Origin: Porifericola rhodea
Lineage (GTDB): Bacteria; Bacteroidota; Bacteroidia; Cytophagales; Cyclobacteriaceae
Reading direction: 5' to 3'
Length of the DNA: 64,000 nt
NCBI RefSeq assembly: GCF_030506305.1
Contig: NZ_CP119421.1
Span: forward strand, 4,790,501-4,854,500
Shown here: one piece after another, positions 1-8,243 of the stretch
Layout of the letters: every line of letters begins with the position of its first letter
Position numbering within the stretch: position 1 is the stretch's first letter
Position numbers and translations under genes: made by a program
The notes under the pieces: generated by a model
What the model saw: only the letters and a program-made list of their open reading frames with translations
Databases searched by the model: none
Told to the model about the DNA's origin: nothing

Positions 1-124
1 TCATACATTATCTCATTACACATAGAACTAGCTAGCTCATATTAGTTTAATGGCTGGTATCTGCCTCACTGGCACGCTAATCATAAACTTCTGAGCCTTT
101 CTATGTATCTAAATATCTATTTAC

Positions 125-3100
125 ATGCAATTATATAGTGTGTGCTGGAGATGCTATGCTCTTTGCACATCAACCATAAAAACAGCAGTTTTTCTGCTCA
201 GTTTTGTTTTTCTTATACTCAACAATCACTCATTAAAAGCTGAAAGTCCTTCAGTCTGGCAGCATGATGTCAGCGGATGGGTGCTGAACGAAAGTGGAGA
301 AGCACTTGTCGGAGCAACAATTGTAGAAAAAGGCAGCAGCAATGGAACGGTGAGCGATATTGATGGACAGTTTCGTTTGCCTACCAATCCTGATGCTACT
401 CTGATTATTTCCTATATGGGATACATCAGCCAGGAAGTTGCTGTAAACGGACGGGCCACACTAAATATTACTTTAAAGGAGGATGCGACCAGCCTGAATG
501 AGGTAGTGGTTACCGCTTACGGAACATCTAACAAAAGAAGTTTTACAGGAGCTGCTCAAAAGGTAGAGACAGAAAGGCTAAGTAGAACTGTAAACCCAAG
601 TTTTGAGACTGCTCTACAGGGTAATGTAAGTGGAGTTAACGTTTATGCCTCCGGACAGCCGGGAGGCAGCTCTAATGTTCAGATAAGAGGTATAAGCTCA
701 ATCAATGGTTTATCTCAACCTCTATATGTTTTAGATGGCGTGGTCATCAATACCGATAATACTTCCAGAATTGGAGGCAATGGCGCGGTAAACCAGACCA
801 ACCCTCTATCTACCATTAATACGCAGGATATTGAAAGTATTACTGTACTAAAAGACGCTGCAGCAGCCTCGCTCTACGGATCAAGAGCTGCTAATGGGGT
901 CATTGTTATTACTACTAAAAAAGGTAAAAAGGGAGATACGGAAATCAATTTTAATACTGAGCTCGGATATACACAGAACCTGACTCAGGAAAAAATGATC
1001 AACAACCAGCAGTTTAGAGAACTGTGGCAGGAAGGGCAACTGCACCAGTACATCCAGAATAATGAAAATGGAGAATTTTTTAGCGTGTACCAGAATACTG
1101 ACCTCCTGATGTACTACCAGAACCAGGCAAAGAGTGACTATGAAGCCATTTACGGTACTTCTGAAGTTAATGCAGACTGGCTGGACGCTATTTACCGTTC
1201 AGGTTCCCTTCAGAAGCACAACCTTTCGGCAAGAGGAGGTAGTGACAAAAGTAGCTTTTTCATTTCCGGAGAGTACTTTAACCAGGAAGGGACTATTATA
1301 GAGTCTGACTACCGAAGATATTCCGGCAGAATTAATCTGGAAAATCAGGCCAAAGACTGGCTTAAGCTGGGAGTTAATTTATCTCTGGCAAAATCTGAAC
1401 GCAACAGCGGACAGTACGATGGAGAATATGCCGGAGGACTTAATCCTCTTTATATGGCTCGCGTGCTGCCTCCTGCTGCTCCAATTTACGACCCTGAGGG
1501 TTACCAAGGCATTGCAGATTTGCCTAATGCTATTGAAAAAAACGCAAACCCTATTGGTGTAATCAGGGTGGGAGAATATGCTAACCATCAGTTTAGAGTG
1601 CGAGGTGATGTGCATGCCGAACTACGATTACTGAATAGTCTGAAGTTTAAAACTACCTTTGGCATTGACCAGCAAGCTAACGAGGAGTCATTATATGACA
1701 ACAAAGAGTTTGGTGCCGGAGGCGGCACCTGGAATGGCGTGTTGTATGTAGCTCAAAGTGAGGTCTTTCAGTATACCTCTTCTAACCTGCTAAACTACAA
1801 CAGACAGCTAGCCAAACATGGCTTCGGTGCATTAGTGGGCTTTGAGTCACAGGTGTCCAACATGAGCTCTATCAATAATTCCGGCTATGATATTTTAGAT
1901 AGTGAGCTGCTATCTTCCAGTAGTATTGGTGCCCTATGGTCGTGGACCGGCTACTCAGAAAACTATTCTCTTTTATCGTATTTCTCTAACTTCAATTACA
2001 ACTATAACCAGAAGTACTATCTGGCAGCAAGCTACAGAAGAGATGGCTCTTCCAGATTTGGGAAAAATACCCGCTGGGGAGACTTCTGGTCAGTATCTGG
2101 TAGCTGGATAGCTTCAGAAGAAGAGTTTCTTCAGTTTGATGCGCTTGATTACCTGAAATTCAGAGCGAGTTATGGTACTAACGGAAACCTCCCCCCTGAC
2201 TTTTATGCTTCGTTAGCCTTTTTTAATACCGATGGAAAAGCTTATGGAGGTTCTTCTGGCTTATCGTACGGTCAACTTGCCAACCCAGATCTGTCATGGG
2301 AATTAAGTAACAACTTCAATATTGGCTTTGATGCTATTGTATTTAAAAAAGTAGACATTACTCTGGAGTACTTTGCCAAACACACCAAAGACCTTTTGCT
2401 TAATATTCCTGTTTCAGCGACTACCGGTTTCGCCAATCAGTTGCAAAACTATGGAGAGATGAAAAACCGGGGGTGGGAATTAGCTCTAGGTTATACTCCC
2501 ATAACCAGCACAAACTTTTCTTGGGATAGCAGACTTAACCTGACATTTTTGTCTAATGAGGTCAGCAGACTAAAATCAGATCTGGTACCTTCATACAATT
2601 CTCAATACGGTCAAGACCCCAGCATTATTAAAGTGGGTGAAAGTATCAATTCTTTCTACCTCAGAGATTATGCCGGAGTCAATAGTTCTACCGGTTTCGC
2701 GGAGTACTATGTTTTAGAAAATGGTAAAAGAACCGGCGAGTTGACTACCAATGCTGAGGAAGCAGGTTTTGGTATATTTGGGGATGCTCTTCAGGATATG
2801 CAGGGTGGTTTTCATAATCAGTTACAGTACAAGCAATTCAGTCTGGACTTCTTGTTTACTTTTGGTATAGGTGGAAAAGCATACGATCGTACTGCCTTCA
2901 AAAGAGATGATGATGGCTATGCCCCTCAATTCTCCAACACCCAGGCACAACTTAACCCCTGGAACCCCAACAATACGGAGGCTACAGTCCCCATCAGAAT
3001 TAATGGTAATCCAAGCTTTTCCAATGATGTATCTACACGGCATTTGTACGATGCTGACTACTTAAAATTCAGAAATATCAAGCTGAGCTATAAACTACCC

Positions 3101-3265
3101 CAGTATAGATTTATACAGGGAGGATCAATATATGTGCAGGGTGATAACCTCTTGTTATTTACTGAACTGGACGACTATGACCCTGAAGCAGTAGCCGATG
3201 GAGTTAATTTTTTTCAGGTACCTACCGTATCCAGTATCATCCTCGGTCTAAACATCAAACTATAA
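125..3265 (+). CDS. SusC/RagA-family TonB-dependent outer-membrane transporter
   Basis: Imports oligosaccharides or other large nutrients across the outer membrane using TonB energy, with the SusD-like lipoprotein encoded next as lid. The 1046-residue protein has an N-terminal hydrophobic signal segment (about residues 20-40). A carboxypeptidase-D-like beta-sandwich follows (about 48-125, with the GATIVEKG and ISYMGY signatures). Next come a TonB-box-like LNEVVVTAYG and the plug domain with the family motif VLDGVVI and the DAAAASLYGSRAANGV segment. The rest is a long beta-barrel ending in aromatic/hydrophobic residues (IILGLNIKL). Length is typical. The first in-frame ATG is used. It lies 10 bp before the susD-like gene, so the two are surely co-transcribed. 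No sigma/anti-sigma pair, hybrid regulator or glycoside hydrolase is adjacent, so the substrate cannot be inferred. Family assignment is very secure. Confidence 0.96.
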   Translation: MQLYSVCWRCYALCTSTIKTAVFLLSFVFLILNNHSLKAESPSVWQHDVSGWVLNESGEALVGATIVEKGSSNGTVSDIDGQFRLPTNPDATLIISYMGYISQEVAVNGRATLNITLKEDATSLNEVVVTAYGTSNKRSFTGAAQKVETERLSRTVNPSFETALQGNVSGVNVYASGQPGGSSNVQIRGISSINGLSQPLYVLDGVVINTDNTSRIGGNGAVNQTNPLSTINTQDIESITVLKDAAAASLYGSRAANGVIVITTKKGKKGDTEINFNTELGYTQNLTQEKMINNQQFRELWQEGQLHQYIQNNENGEFFSVYQNTDLLMYYQNQAKSDYEAIYGTSEVNADWLDAIYRSGSLQKHNLSARGGSDKSSFFISGEYFNQEGTIIESDYRRYSGRINLENQAKDWLKLGVNLSLAKSERNSGQYDGEYAGGLNPLYMARVLPPAAPIYDPEGYQGIADLPNAIEKNANPIGVIRVGEYANHQFRVRGDVHAELRLLNSLKFKTTFGIDQQANEESLYDNKEFGAGGGTWNGVLYVAQSEVFQYTSSNLLNYNRQLAKHGFGALVGFESQVSNMSSINNSGYDILDSELLSSSSIGALWSWTGYSENYSLLSYFSNFNYNYNQKYYLAASYRRDGSSRFGKNTRWGDFWSVSGSWIASEEEFLQFDALDYLKFRASYGTNGNLPPDFYASLAFFNTDGKAYGGSSGLSYGQLANPDLSWELSNNFNIGFDAIVFKKVDITLEYFAKHTKDLLLNIPVSATTGFANQLQNYGEMKNRGWELALGYTPITSTNFSWDSRLNLTFLSNEVSRLKSDLVPSYNSQYGQDPSIIKVGESINSFYLRDYAGVNSSTGFAEYYVLENGKRTGELTTNAEEAGFGIFGDALQDMQGGFHNQLQYKQFSLDFLFTFGIGGKAYDRTAFKRDDDGYAPQFSNTQAQLNPWNPNNTEATVPIRINGNPSFSNDVSTRHLYDADYLKFRNIKLSYKLPQYRFIQGGSIYVQGDNLLLFTELDDYDPEAVADGVNFFQVPTVSSIILGLNIKL

Positions 3266-3275
3266 CAGTCAGCAA

Positions 3276-4730
3276 ATGAAACTTTCAAAATATATAAAAA
3301 TCATACTGGTAGCTAGCCTGCTGGTTTATCAGAGCTGTAGCGAAGATATATTAACTCAAACACCTGATCATGTCATCTCAGAATCCTTGGTCATAGGTTC
3401 AGTAGACAAACTGCAAAGACTGCTTACCGGTTCGTACAATGAGATTTCCAGAGGAGCTTATCTGGGACGAGTATTATACAAGCGAGCCGCAGTTAAAAGT
3501 CCAGATTTTAGGTTTGTGCAGACCATTTATAATCCACGAGACTATGAGCAGTCAGAATACAGATACGAGGAAAGTAGTAATAATAACGGAAGCGCTTATG
3601 ATTTATGGCTGCAATGCTATAAAGCCATAGGCAACCTTAATCTCATTCTGGACAATATAGATCAGGCCGAAGGCAACGACAACAAGAGAAGGCAAATTAA
3701 AGCTGAAGCTATGGCCTTAAGAGCCATGGTGTATTTTGACCTGGCCCGCACATTTGCTTACCCCTGGATAAAAGAAGGTGCCACTGCTCAGGGACTTCCA
3801 CTAAAGCTAAGCACCAATCATATAGTTGTGGAAAGAAGTAGTTTGGGCGATACTTATGATTTTATCATAACTGACCTGGAAGCAGCTTCGGAAATTATAG
3901 GGGAGGATGAATTTACTGCTGGCAGCAGTAAGTATATTAGCAAAACAGCGATCTATGCGCTTTTGTCCAGAGTATATTTATACAAACAGGATTGGGAGAA
4001 GGCACTGCTGTACGCTCAAAAAGTACTGGAAGTAAAAGGTGAGGCTGATTTAATGGATGTTAATTCTTATATGTTTAATGACTATACCAGCGAGTCTCTT
4101 TTTGAGTTAAGCATAGATAGTGAAAACTCTTTGGGAAGCAATGGCCTGGGTGCGCAATTTGACTACCGTGAAGGCGGACAGGGAGATGTAGTGGCCACGC
4201 AAACCTTTGTTGACCTGCTCCAAACCTATGAAGGTGACCCCAGAGCAAATTTGCTCACCGAAGATAAGGAAGGCAATCAGACTGCTTTTGTAAAGTACAT
4301 CAACAGAGAAGGCGGCTCAGGACTGAGTATTCATAATATACCGATTATTCGTCTGTCTGAAGTTTACTTAATAGCTGCTGAAGCCTGTGCCCAGGGAGCT
4401 ACTGGCGGACAAATCCAAGCTCTCAGCTACTTAAATACCCTTATTAAAAAAAGGACTAGCAATTTTGAAGCACACCAGGCGAGCGAAACAGAGGATGCTC
4501 TTAAAGAACGTATTGCCCAGGAACGAAGAAGAGAGCTTGCCCTTGAAGGTCATGGAATTTACGACATCATCCGTACCGGAAAAAACATCCTGAGGCCTGA
4601 GTCCGATCATATAAATACAGGTGTTAATTCCAGCAATCTCAATATTGAGGCATTTTCGCATAAAACGATCTATCCTATTCCTGCCAGCGAGATTGAAGCC
4701 TCTGGTATGCAACAAACTGAAGGCTACTGA
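3276..4730 (+). CDS. SusD/RagB-family nutrient-binding outer-membrane lipoprotein
   Basis: Surface lipoprotein that caps the SusC-type channel and binds its ligand. The 484-residue product begins with a lipoprotein signal peptide whose lipobox ends at Cys21 (VYQSC). Helical TPR-like SusD segments follow, such as LWLQCYKAIGNLNLILDNID and the conserved RAMVYFDLARTFA. The C-terminal RagB/SusD domain has RLSEVYLIAAEA, RRRELALEGHGIYDIIR and a terminal YPIPASEI. Length is normal. It starts 10 bp after the SusC gene and is followed 16 bp later by a strong hairpin terminator, so the operon is just these two genes. Ligand unknown. Family assignment is secure. Confidence 0.95.
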   Translation: MKLSKYIKIILVASLLVYQSCSEDILTQTPDHVISESLVIGSVDKLQRLLTGSYNEISRGAYLGRVLYKRAAVKSPDFRFVQTIYNPRDYEQSEYRYEESSNNNGSAYDLWLQCYKAIGNLNLILDNIDQAEGNDNKRRQIKAEAMALRAMVYFDLARTFAYPWIKEGATAQGLPLKLSTNHIVVERSSLGDTYDFIITDLEAASEIIGEDEFTAGSSKYISKTAIYALLSRVYLYKQDWEKALLYAQKVLEVKGEADLMDVNSYMFNDYTSESLFELSIDSENSLGSNGLGAQFDYREGGQGDVVATQTFVDLLQTYEGDPRANLLTEDKEGNQTAFVKYINREGGSGLSIHNIPIIRLSEVYLIAAEACAQGATGGQIQALSYLNTLIKKRTSNFEAHQASETEDALKERIAQERRRELALEGHGIYDIIRTGKNILRPESDHINTGVNSSNLNIEAFSHKTIYPIPASEIEASGMQQTEGY

Positions 4731-4746
4731 AGAATAGAGAGGCAAT

Positions 4747-4778
4747 AAAAAAAGCGAAGTTTACACTTCGCTTTTTTT
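4747..4778. terminator. Bidirectional rho-independent terminator after susCD
   Basis: A7, then GCGAAGT, loop TTAC, ACTTCGC, then T7. The symmetrical A and T tracts mean it should stop the susCD transcript on the plus strand and also the convergent flavoreductase transcript on the minus strand. Confidence 0.9.
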
Positions 4779-4851
4779 AGACCTTAGCCGCTTCTATAAT
4801 TAGTTGTTTCAGCATCTATCAATTAACAAATATCATTAATAATTGCTTCAG

Positions 4852-5610
4852 CTATCCATTTTTGTCTTCTGTAAATTTCCAGTAAGAGTAGGTTTGCCAT
4901 TCGCTTTTATGTAAAGCAGAGTTCTTTAGAAAATCCTGAATATCGTGAATAGCTGACTGTTCTGCTGCCGCAAAAACAAATCTGCTAGTGTCTGCTGGCA
5001 ACTCTAGATTTTTAAGATACCCGGCCAGTATGGATTTCTTTCCCGGGCTACTATTGAATATCCATTGTATGTCTATTCCAGGAGGACTGCTCATGTTTAT
5101 GACATCTTCCTCGCTATACACTTCAATAATAGCCTTACCCTTAGCGGAATACGGTAAAGATTCTAACATAACACTTATCACTGGCAGAGCAGTATGATCC
5201 CCAGCAAAGAGGTACCAGTCAGCAGCTAAGTACAATTGCTTCTCTCTTTGCTTCATAAGTACACCAAGCTGATCACCTGGCTGTGCATATATGGCCCAGG
5301 TAGAGGCCGGACCTGATTCGCCATGAGCTACAAAGTCAATAGTCATCTCCTTTTTTTCCAGGTCCAGGTCGCGCATTGTGTAAGTTCTGATATGCACCTC
5401 CTCCATACCAATTCCGCTGGACAAACCTGACAGGTTCAAAGGGACTGCTTTATCCTTGGGAATTACTATTTTGTTGTTTTCTCCTTTTTTCGCATTCCTA
5501 AAATTAGGGAGGTCATCCCCTTCTAAATTAATTCTTATATAGTGCGGGCTTAAGTATTTTTTTTCCTTAACAGTCAGCACACCTCTCATTAATCTTGCTT
5601 CTTTACTCAT
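4852..5610 (-). CDS. Siderophore-interacting (SIP/ViuB) family FAD-binding flavoreductase
   Basis: Members of this family are cytoplasmic NAD(P)H flavoreductases that reduce ferric siderophores to release iron. The 252-residue protein has the SIP layout. An N-terminal FAD-binding barrel contains IRINLEGDDLPNF and the flavin-binding RTYTMRD motif, followed by DFVAHGESGPASTWA. A C-terminal NAD(P)-binding domain contains YLFAGDHTALPVI, FAAAEQSA and the terminal aromatic YWKFTEDKNG typical of the family. I chose the ATG at 5610 because a GAAAGGA Shine-Dalgarno-like stretch precedes it; a GTG 11 codons upstream is less likely. It lies 65 bp downstream of the NmrA-like gene on the same strand and may share its transcript. 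No siderophore receptor is nearby, so an iron role here is family inference. Confidence 0.88.
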   Translation of the reverse strand: MSKEARLMRGVLTVKEKKYLSPHYIRINLEGDDLPNFRNAKKGENNKIVIPKDKAVPLNLSGLSSGIGMEEVHIRTYTMRDLDLEKKEMTIDFVAHGESGPASTWAIYAQPGDQLGVLMKQREKQLYLAADWYLFAGDHTALPVISVMLESLPYSAKGKAIIEVYSEEDVINMSSPPGIDIQWIFNSSPGKKSILAGYLKNLELPADTSRFVFAAAEQSAIHDIQDFLKNSALHKSEWQTYSYWKFTEDKNG

Positions 5611-5675
5611 TTTTTTCCTTTCTCTTGCACAAAAAAAAATCACTATTCAAAAGTGTTTTGATGGTTAAGGGTTAG

Positions 5676-6527
5676 TTAGTTGCTGGCATGATAGTTTCGG
5701 ATTGCTTCTATAATAGAGATATGCTCTCTTCCGCTAGCTTTGTAGTAATCTGAGTTAACATTCATACCACCGTTTTTTATTCCCTCGTATATTCCACTGA
5801 TAATAGTGCCCATAAACTCCCCCAGTTCATTAATTCGCTCTTCACGATAAGCCTGTACACTTAAAGGCTCATATGTAAGCTTGGTGCCGTAAACATCATT
5901 AATTAACTCAGCCAGTTCGTATTGTGTGATGGGGTTGCCAGACAGATTATAAATTTCACCATTATGTTTTTCCTCAGTCAGCATCTTCGCGTACGCGAAA
6001 GCCAGTTCTGTTCGGGTTGTGTAGGCACACCTGCCATGGCCAGCACAGTTGCTTATTTTACCATCTTTTTTGTACTGATCTATATACTCCAGGTCAGGCT
6101 CCAGGTACAAGCCATTACGTCCTATGACCCAGTCTAAGCCACTATTTTTCAGGTAATCTTCAGTATGACGGTTGCTTTTAACTACCACAGAAAAGTCCGA
6201 TTCTTCCAGGGGGCCAATAATGCTGGTATACACAATTTTACTGACACCAGCACTTTTTGCTGCTTCAATTACATTCGCATGCTGCTGTTTACGTTTTTCA
6301 GGCTCACCATTTCCAGATACCAACAGTAGCGTATCTATGCCTTTCAAAGCTTCATCAAAATCTTCTTTATGGTTATAGTCTCCAGACCGCACCTCTACCC
6401 CCAGCGATTTGGCATTTTCGGGAGTACGCGCGATGGCAACGATATTTTCCTTACCAGCAACTACTTTAAGTGATTGAACAATAGCTTTTCCCAATTGTCC
6501 GCTGGCAGATGTTACAGCTATTTTCAT
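5676..6527 (-). CDS. NmrA/QorB-like NAD(P)-dependent oxidoreductase (atypical SDR)
   Basis: A 283-residue Rossmann protein close to E. coli QorB (YtfG), an NAD(P)H:quinone oxidoreductase. The N-terminus carries the dinucleotide-binding pattern TSASGQLGKAIV. IDTLLLVSGNG and SKIVYTSIIGP follow, then a C-terminal substrate-binding part with AFAYAKMLTEE and YNLSGNPIT, as in NmrA-like proteins. Length fits QorB. It is followed by the SIP-type flavoreductase and preceded by an AraC regulator in the same direction, suggesting a small redox or detoxification unit. The exact substrate, whether quinone, azo dye or another, cannot be read from the sequence. Confidence 0.85.
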   Translation of the reverse strand: MKIAVTSASGQLGKAIVQSLKVVAGKENIVAIARTPENAKSLGVEVRSGDYNHKEDFDEALKGIDTLLLVSGNGEPEKRKQQHANVIEAAKSAGVSKIVYTSIIGPLEESDFSVVVKSNRHTEDYLKNSGLDWVIGRNGLYLEPDLEYIDQYKKDGKISNCAGHGRCAYTTRTELAFAYAKMLTEEKHNGEIYNLSGNPITQYELAELINDVYGTKLTYEPLSVQAYREERINELGEFMGTIISGIYEGIKNGGMNVNSDYYKASGREHISIIEAIRNYHASN

Positions 6528-6635
6528 TTTTTTAAAGTTTGATATACAAAATTTAGAAAGGTAAAAGTAGGCTCTAAAATGTATATGCGGCAGGTTATGC
6601 TGAGCATAAATATGGTAAAAATGGGAAAATCAATG

Positions 6636-7511
6636 TTAATATAGCGTTTCCCTTAGCTGAGATGGAGTCAGGCTGGTATGTTTCTTTACAAACTTCACAA
6701 AGTTGGTAGGTTCGTGGAAACCCACTTTATAACTGACCTCATTAATAGTTAGCGAAGAATTGGCAAGTAGCCTTTTTACCTCAAGAATCAGGTAAGCTAC
6801 TATATAATCTTTCACGCTCATATTCACTATCTCCCTACTTATCATATTCAGTTTTTTAGAAGACATGTTAAGCTGATCTGCATAATAACTCACATTCCGA
6901 GAACGATATAAATTGTTTAGCAAAAGTTGCTGAAATCGCACAAAATCAGCATAATATGCGGGCTTGGAAGTATCGTTATACTCCTGTCGCAATCGCTGAG
7001 ATTTTAGTAACAACAGATGCAGATAAGTACGCATTATATCTTCCTTGCTTTTGTCATCTTTCTGTTTACTTTCTGCCTTCGCCATTATTACCAAAGTTTC
7101 AAACTCATTAAGTTCCTCTTCTTTCAGCCTGACTATCGGATGGTAGAGTTGGTAGCTAAAAAGTTGCTGAAGAAAGATGGCATCTTTGCTAACCACACTC
7201 TTGCTCAGGAAATGATCAGTAAAGAAAATGATATAGCCACCGTTGTTTTTTAAAGAAGAAAAAGCGTGCACCTGTTCCTTTGCAATAAATATGAGACTTC
7301 CTTTCTGAAATGTATAAGGTTTAAAGTCAATTAAGTGCTCTCCTGCTGCTCCCTCAGTGACAAGTATGATAGCATAAAAATTTAACCGATGAGATTTAAA
7401 AGGATCATGATCTTCATATTTTTGCCGAAATAGTTTGGACAAATGAGCAATTTCAAACTCTAGCGCATGCTCAGAATCTTTTTTAAACCTGAGTTTAGGA
7501 ATATCGCTCAT
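6636..7511 (-). CDS. AraC-family transcriptional regulator
   Basis: DNA-binding regulator of 291 residues. The N-terminal half is a cupin-like sensor domain (LVTEGAAGEHLIDFKPY, SLIFIAKEQVHAF). The C-terminal roughly 100 residues form the double helix-turn-helix of AraC/XylS proteins: LNMSSKKLNMISREIV, then SLTINEVSYKVGFHEPTNF and the signature ending TSLTPSQLRE. The ATG at 7511 is preferred to a TTG two codons upstream. It sits 108 bp upstream of the NmrA-like oxidoreductase on the same strand, so it probably regulates that gene and perhaps the flavoreductase. The effector is unknown. Confidence 0.9.
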   Translation of the reverse strand: MSDIPKLRFKKDSEHALEFEIAHLSKLFRQKYEDHDPFKSHRLNFYAIILVTEGAAGEHLIDFKPYTFQKGSLIFIAKEQVHAFSSLKNNGGYIIFFTDHFLSKSVVSKDAIFLQQLFSYQLYHPIVRLKEEELNEFETLVIMAKAESKQKDDKSKEDIMRTYLHLLLLKSQRLRQEYNDTSKPAYYADFVRFQQLLLNNLYRSRNVSYYADQLNMSSKKLNMISREIVNMSVKDYIVAYLILEVKRLLANSSLTINEVSYKVGFHEPTNFVKFVKKHTSLTPSQLRETLY

Positions 7512-7602
7512 AGCCAAGGGGGGTACACATCACTGTATCTTTCATCTTTTTACTATTTCTCAAACGGGCGTTGGCTATTCAAGTTTATTAAGAAATATAA
7601 AC

Positions 7603-7634
7603 AAAAAAAGGAAAGCCATAAATGGCTTTCCTTT
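7603..7634 (-). terminator. Rho-independent terminator after the SpoIIAA-like gene
   Basis: Perfect 9-bp stem GGAAAGCCA / TGGCTTTCC (7610-7618 and 7623-7631) with loop TAAA. Read on the minus strand it is followed by T7 (7609-7603). It lies 41 bp beyond the end of the minus-strand gene at 7675. Confidence 0.88.
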
Positions 7635-7674
7635 GGGCTGTCAAACCAGACTACTTAGTGTAGCACTTAAAAAA

Positions 7675-8031
7675 TTACTCTTCTATCCACTGATAGGCTT
7701 TATCTCTTTCTGAGTAGTGAAAACTTTTCAGATGAATACCGTCAACCGACTGAGCCAGTTGGTGCGCCTGCCTGATGTTATCTGTGGCAGTTAGTATGAC
7801 TCCTTTTTCAAACTTATCCAGCTCTCCAAAATTATAAGTAAGCTCTTCCAGTAAAGTATCGATAGAAAAACCGTTCAGGTCTACGTATTCTACATACAAT
7901 CGTAAAGTATTGTACAGCTTCAGCTTTTCCTTCAGCACTTTCATCAAGGGCTTCAGGTCTAGCTGGCTGATGGTACCATCTATACGAAAACCTACAATAT
8001 CGTCTCTGTGCATATTAAAAGCCTCTATCAT
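7675..8031 (-). CDS. SpoIIAA-like (STAS-fold, DUF3478-type) protein
   Basis: A 118-residue soluble protein. It resembles SpoIIAA-like proteins: an N-terminal GFRIDGTISQLDLKPL strand-helix unit, LRLYVEYVDLNGF, a DKFEKGVILTATDN segment and a C-terminal FHYSERDKAYQWIEE tail, where the family typically has a phrase close to F...EE.A..WL. Family members are STAS-fold proteins of mostly unknown role, often stress- or membrane-associated. It is transcribed away from the PAS histidine kinase and has its own terminator. An alternative start is the internal ATG at 8013. No partner kinase or phosphatase can be assigned. Confidence 0.75.
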   Translation of the reverse strand: MIEAFNMHRDDIVGFRIDGTISQLDLKPLMKVLKEKLKLYNTLRLYVEYVDLNGFSIDTLLEELTYNFGELDKFEKGVILTATDNIRQAHQLAQSVDGIHLKSFHYSERDKAYQWIEE

Positions 8032-8180
8032 ATCTTAAACCTTATGGATGAACGTTAAGCAAATGGATTCTTAGTAGTAATTTTACATAAACTGTATTTT
8101 GGAAAGCATATTGAACAAGTTAAAATCAAAGGTAAAGCGGTGCGGCATCACTAAAAATGATTTTTCTCCCCTACAAAAGA

Positions 8181-8192
8181 TGATTTAAGTCA
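8181..8192. promoter_or_regulatory. Candidate Crp/Fnr-type operator upstream of the histidine kinase
   Basis: TGATTTAAGTCA is an interrupted dyad of TGA-N6-TCA form (ATGA...TCAT when extended by one base each side), 51 bp before the kinase ATG. A nearly identical element is at 10970-10981. Crp/Fnr proteins recognise dyads of this spacing, and the response regulator encoded here has such a DNA-binding domain. Binding is inferred only. Confidence 0.4.
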
Positions 8193-8243
8193 TTTAAAAC
8201 TGAAGTCATTCTTACTATCCTCCAAAAATTAGCATCTACATCT

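Noticed and set aside
1379-3065. Short antisense and alternate-frame reading frames inside the SusC gene
   Set aside because: They lie within a strongly supported gene, show no family features and have no start signals of their own. The same applies to other overlapping short frames in the window.
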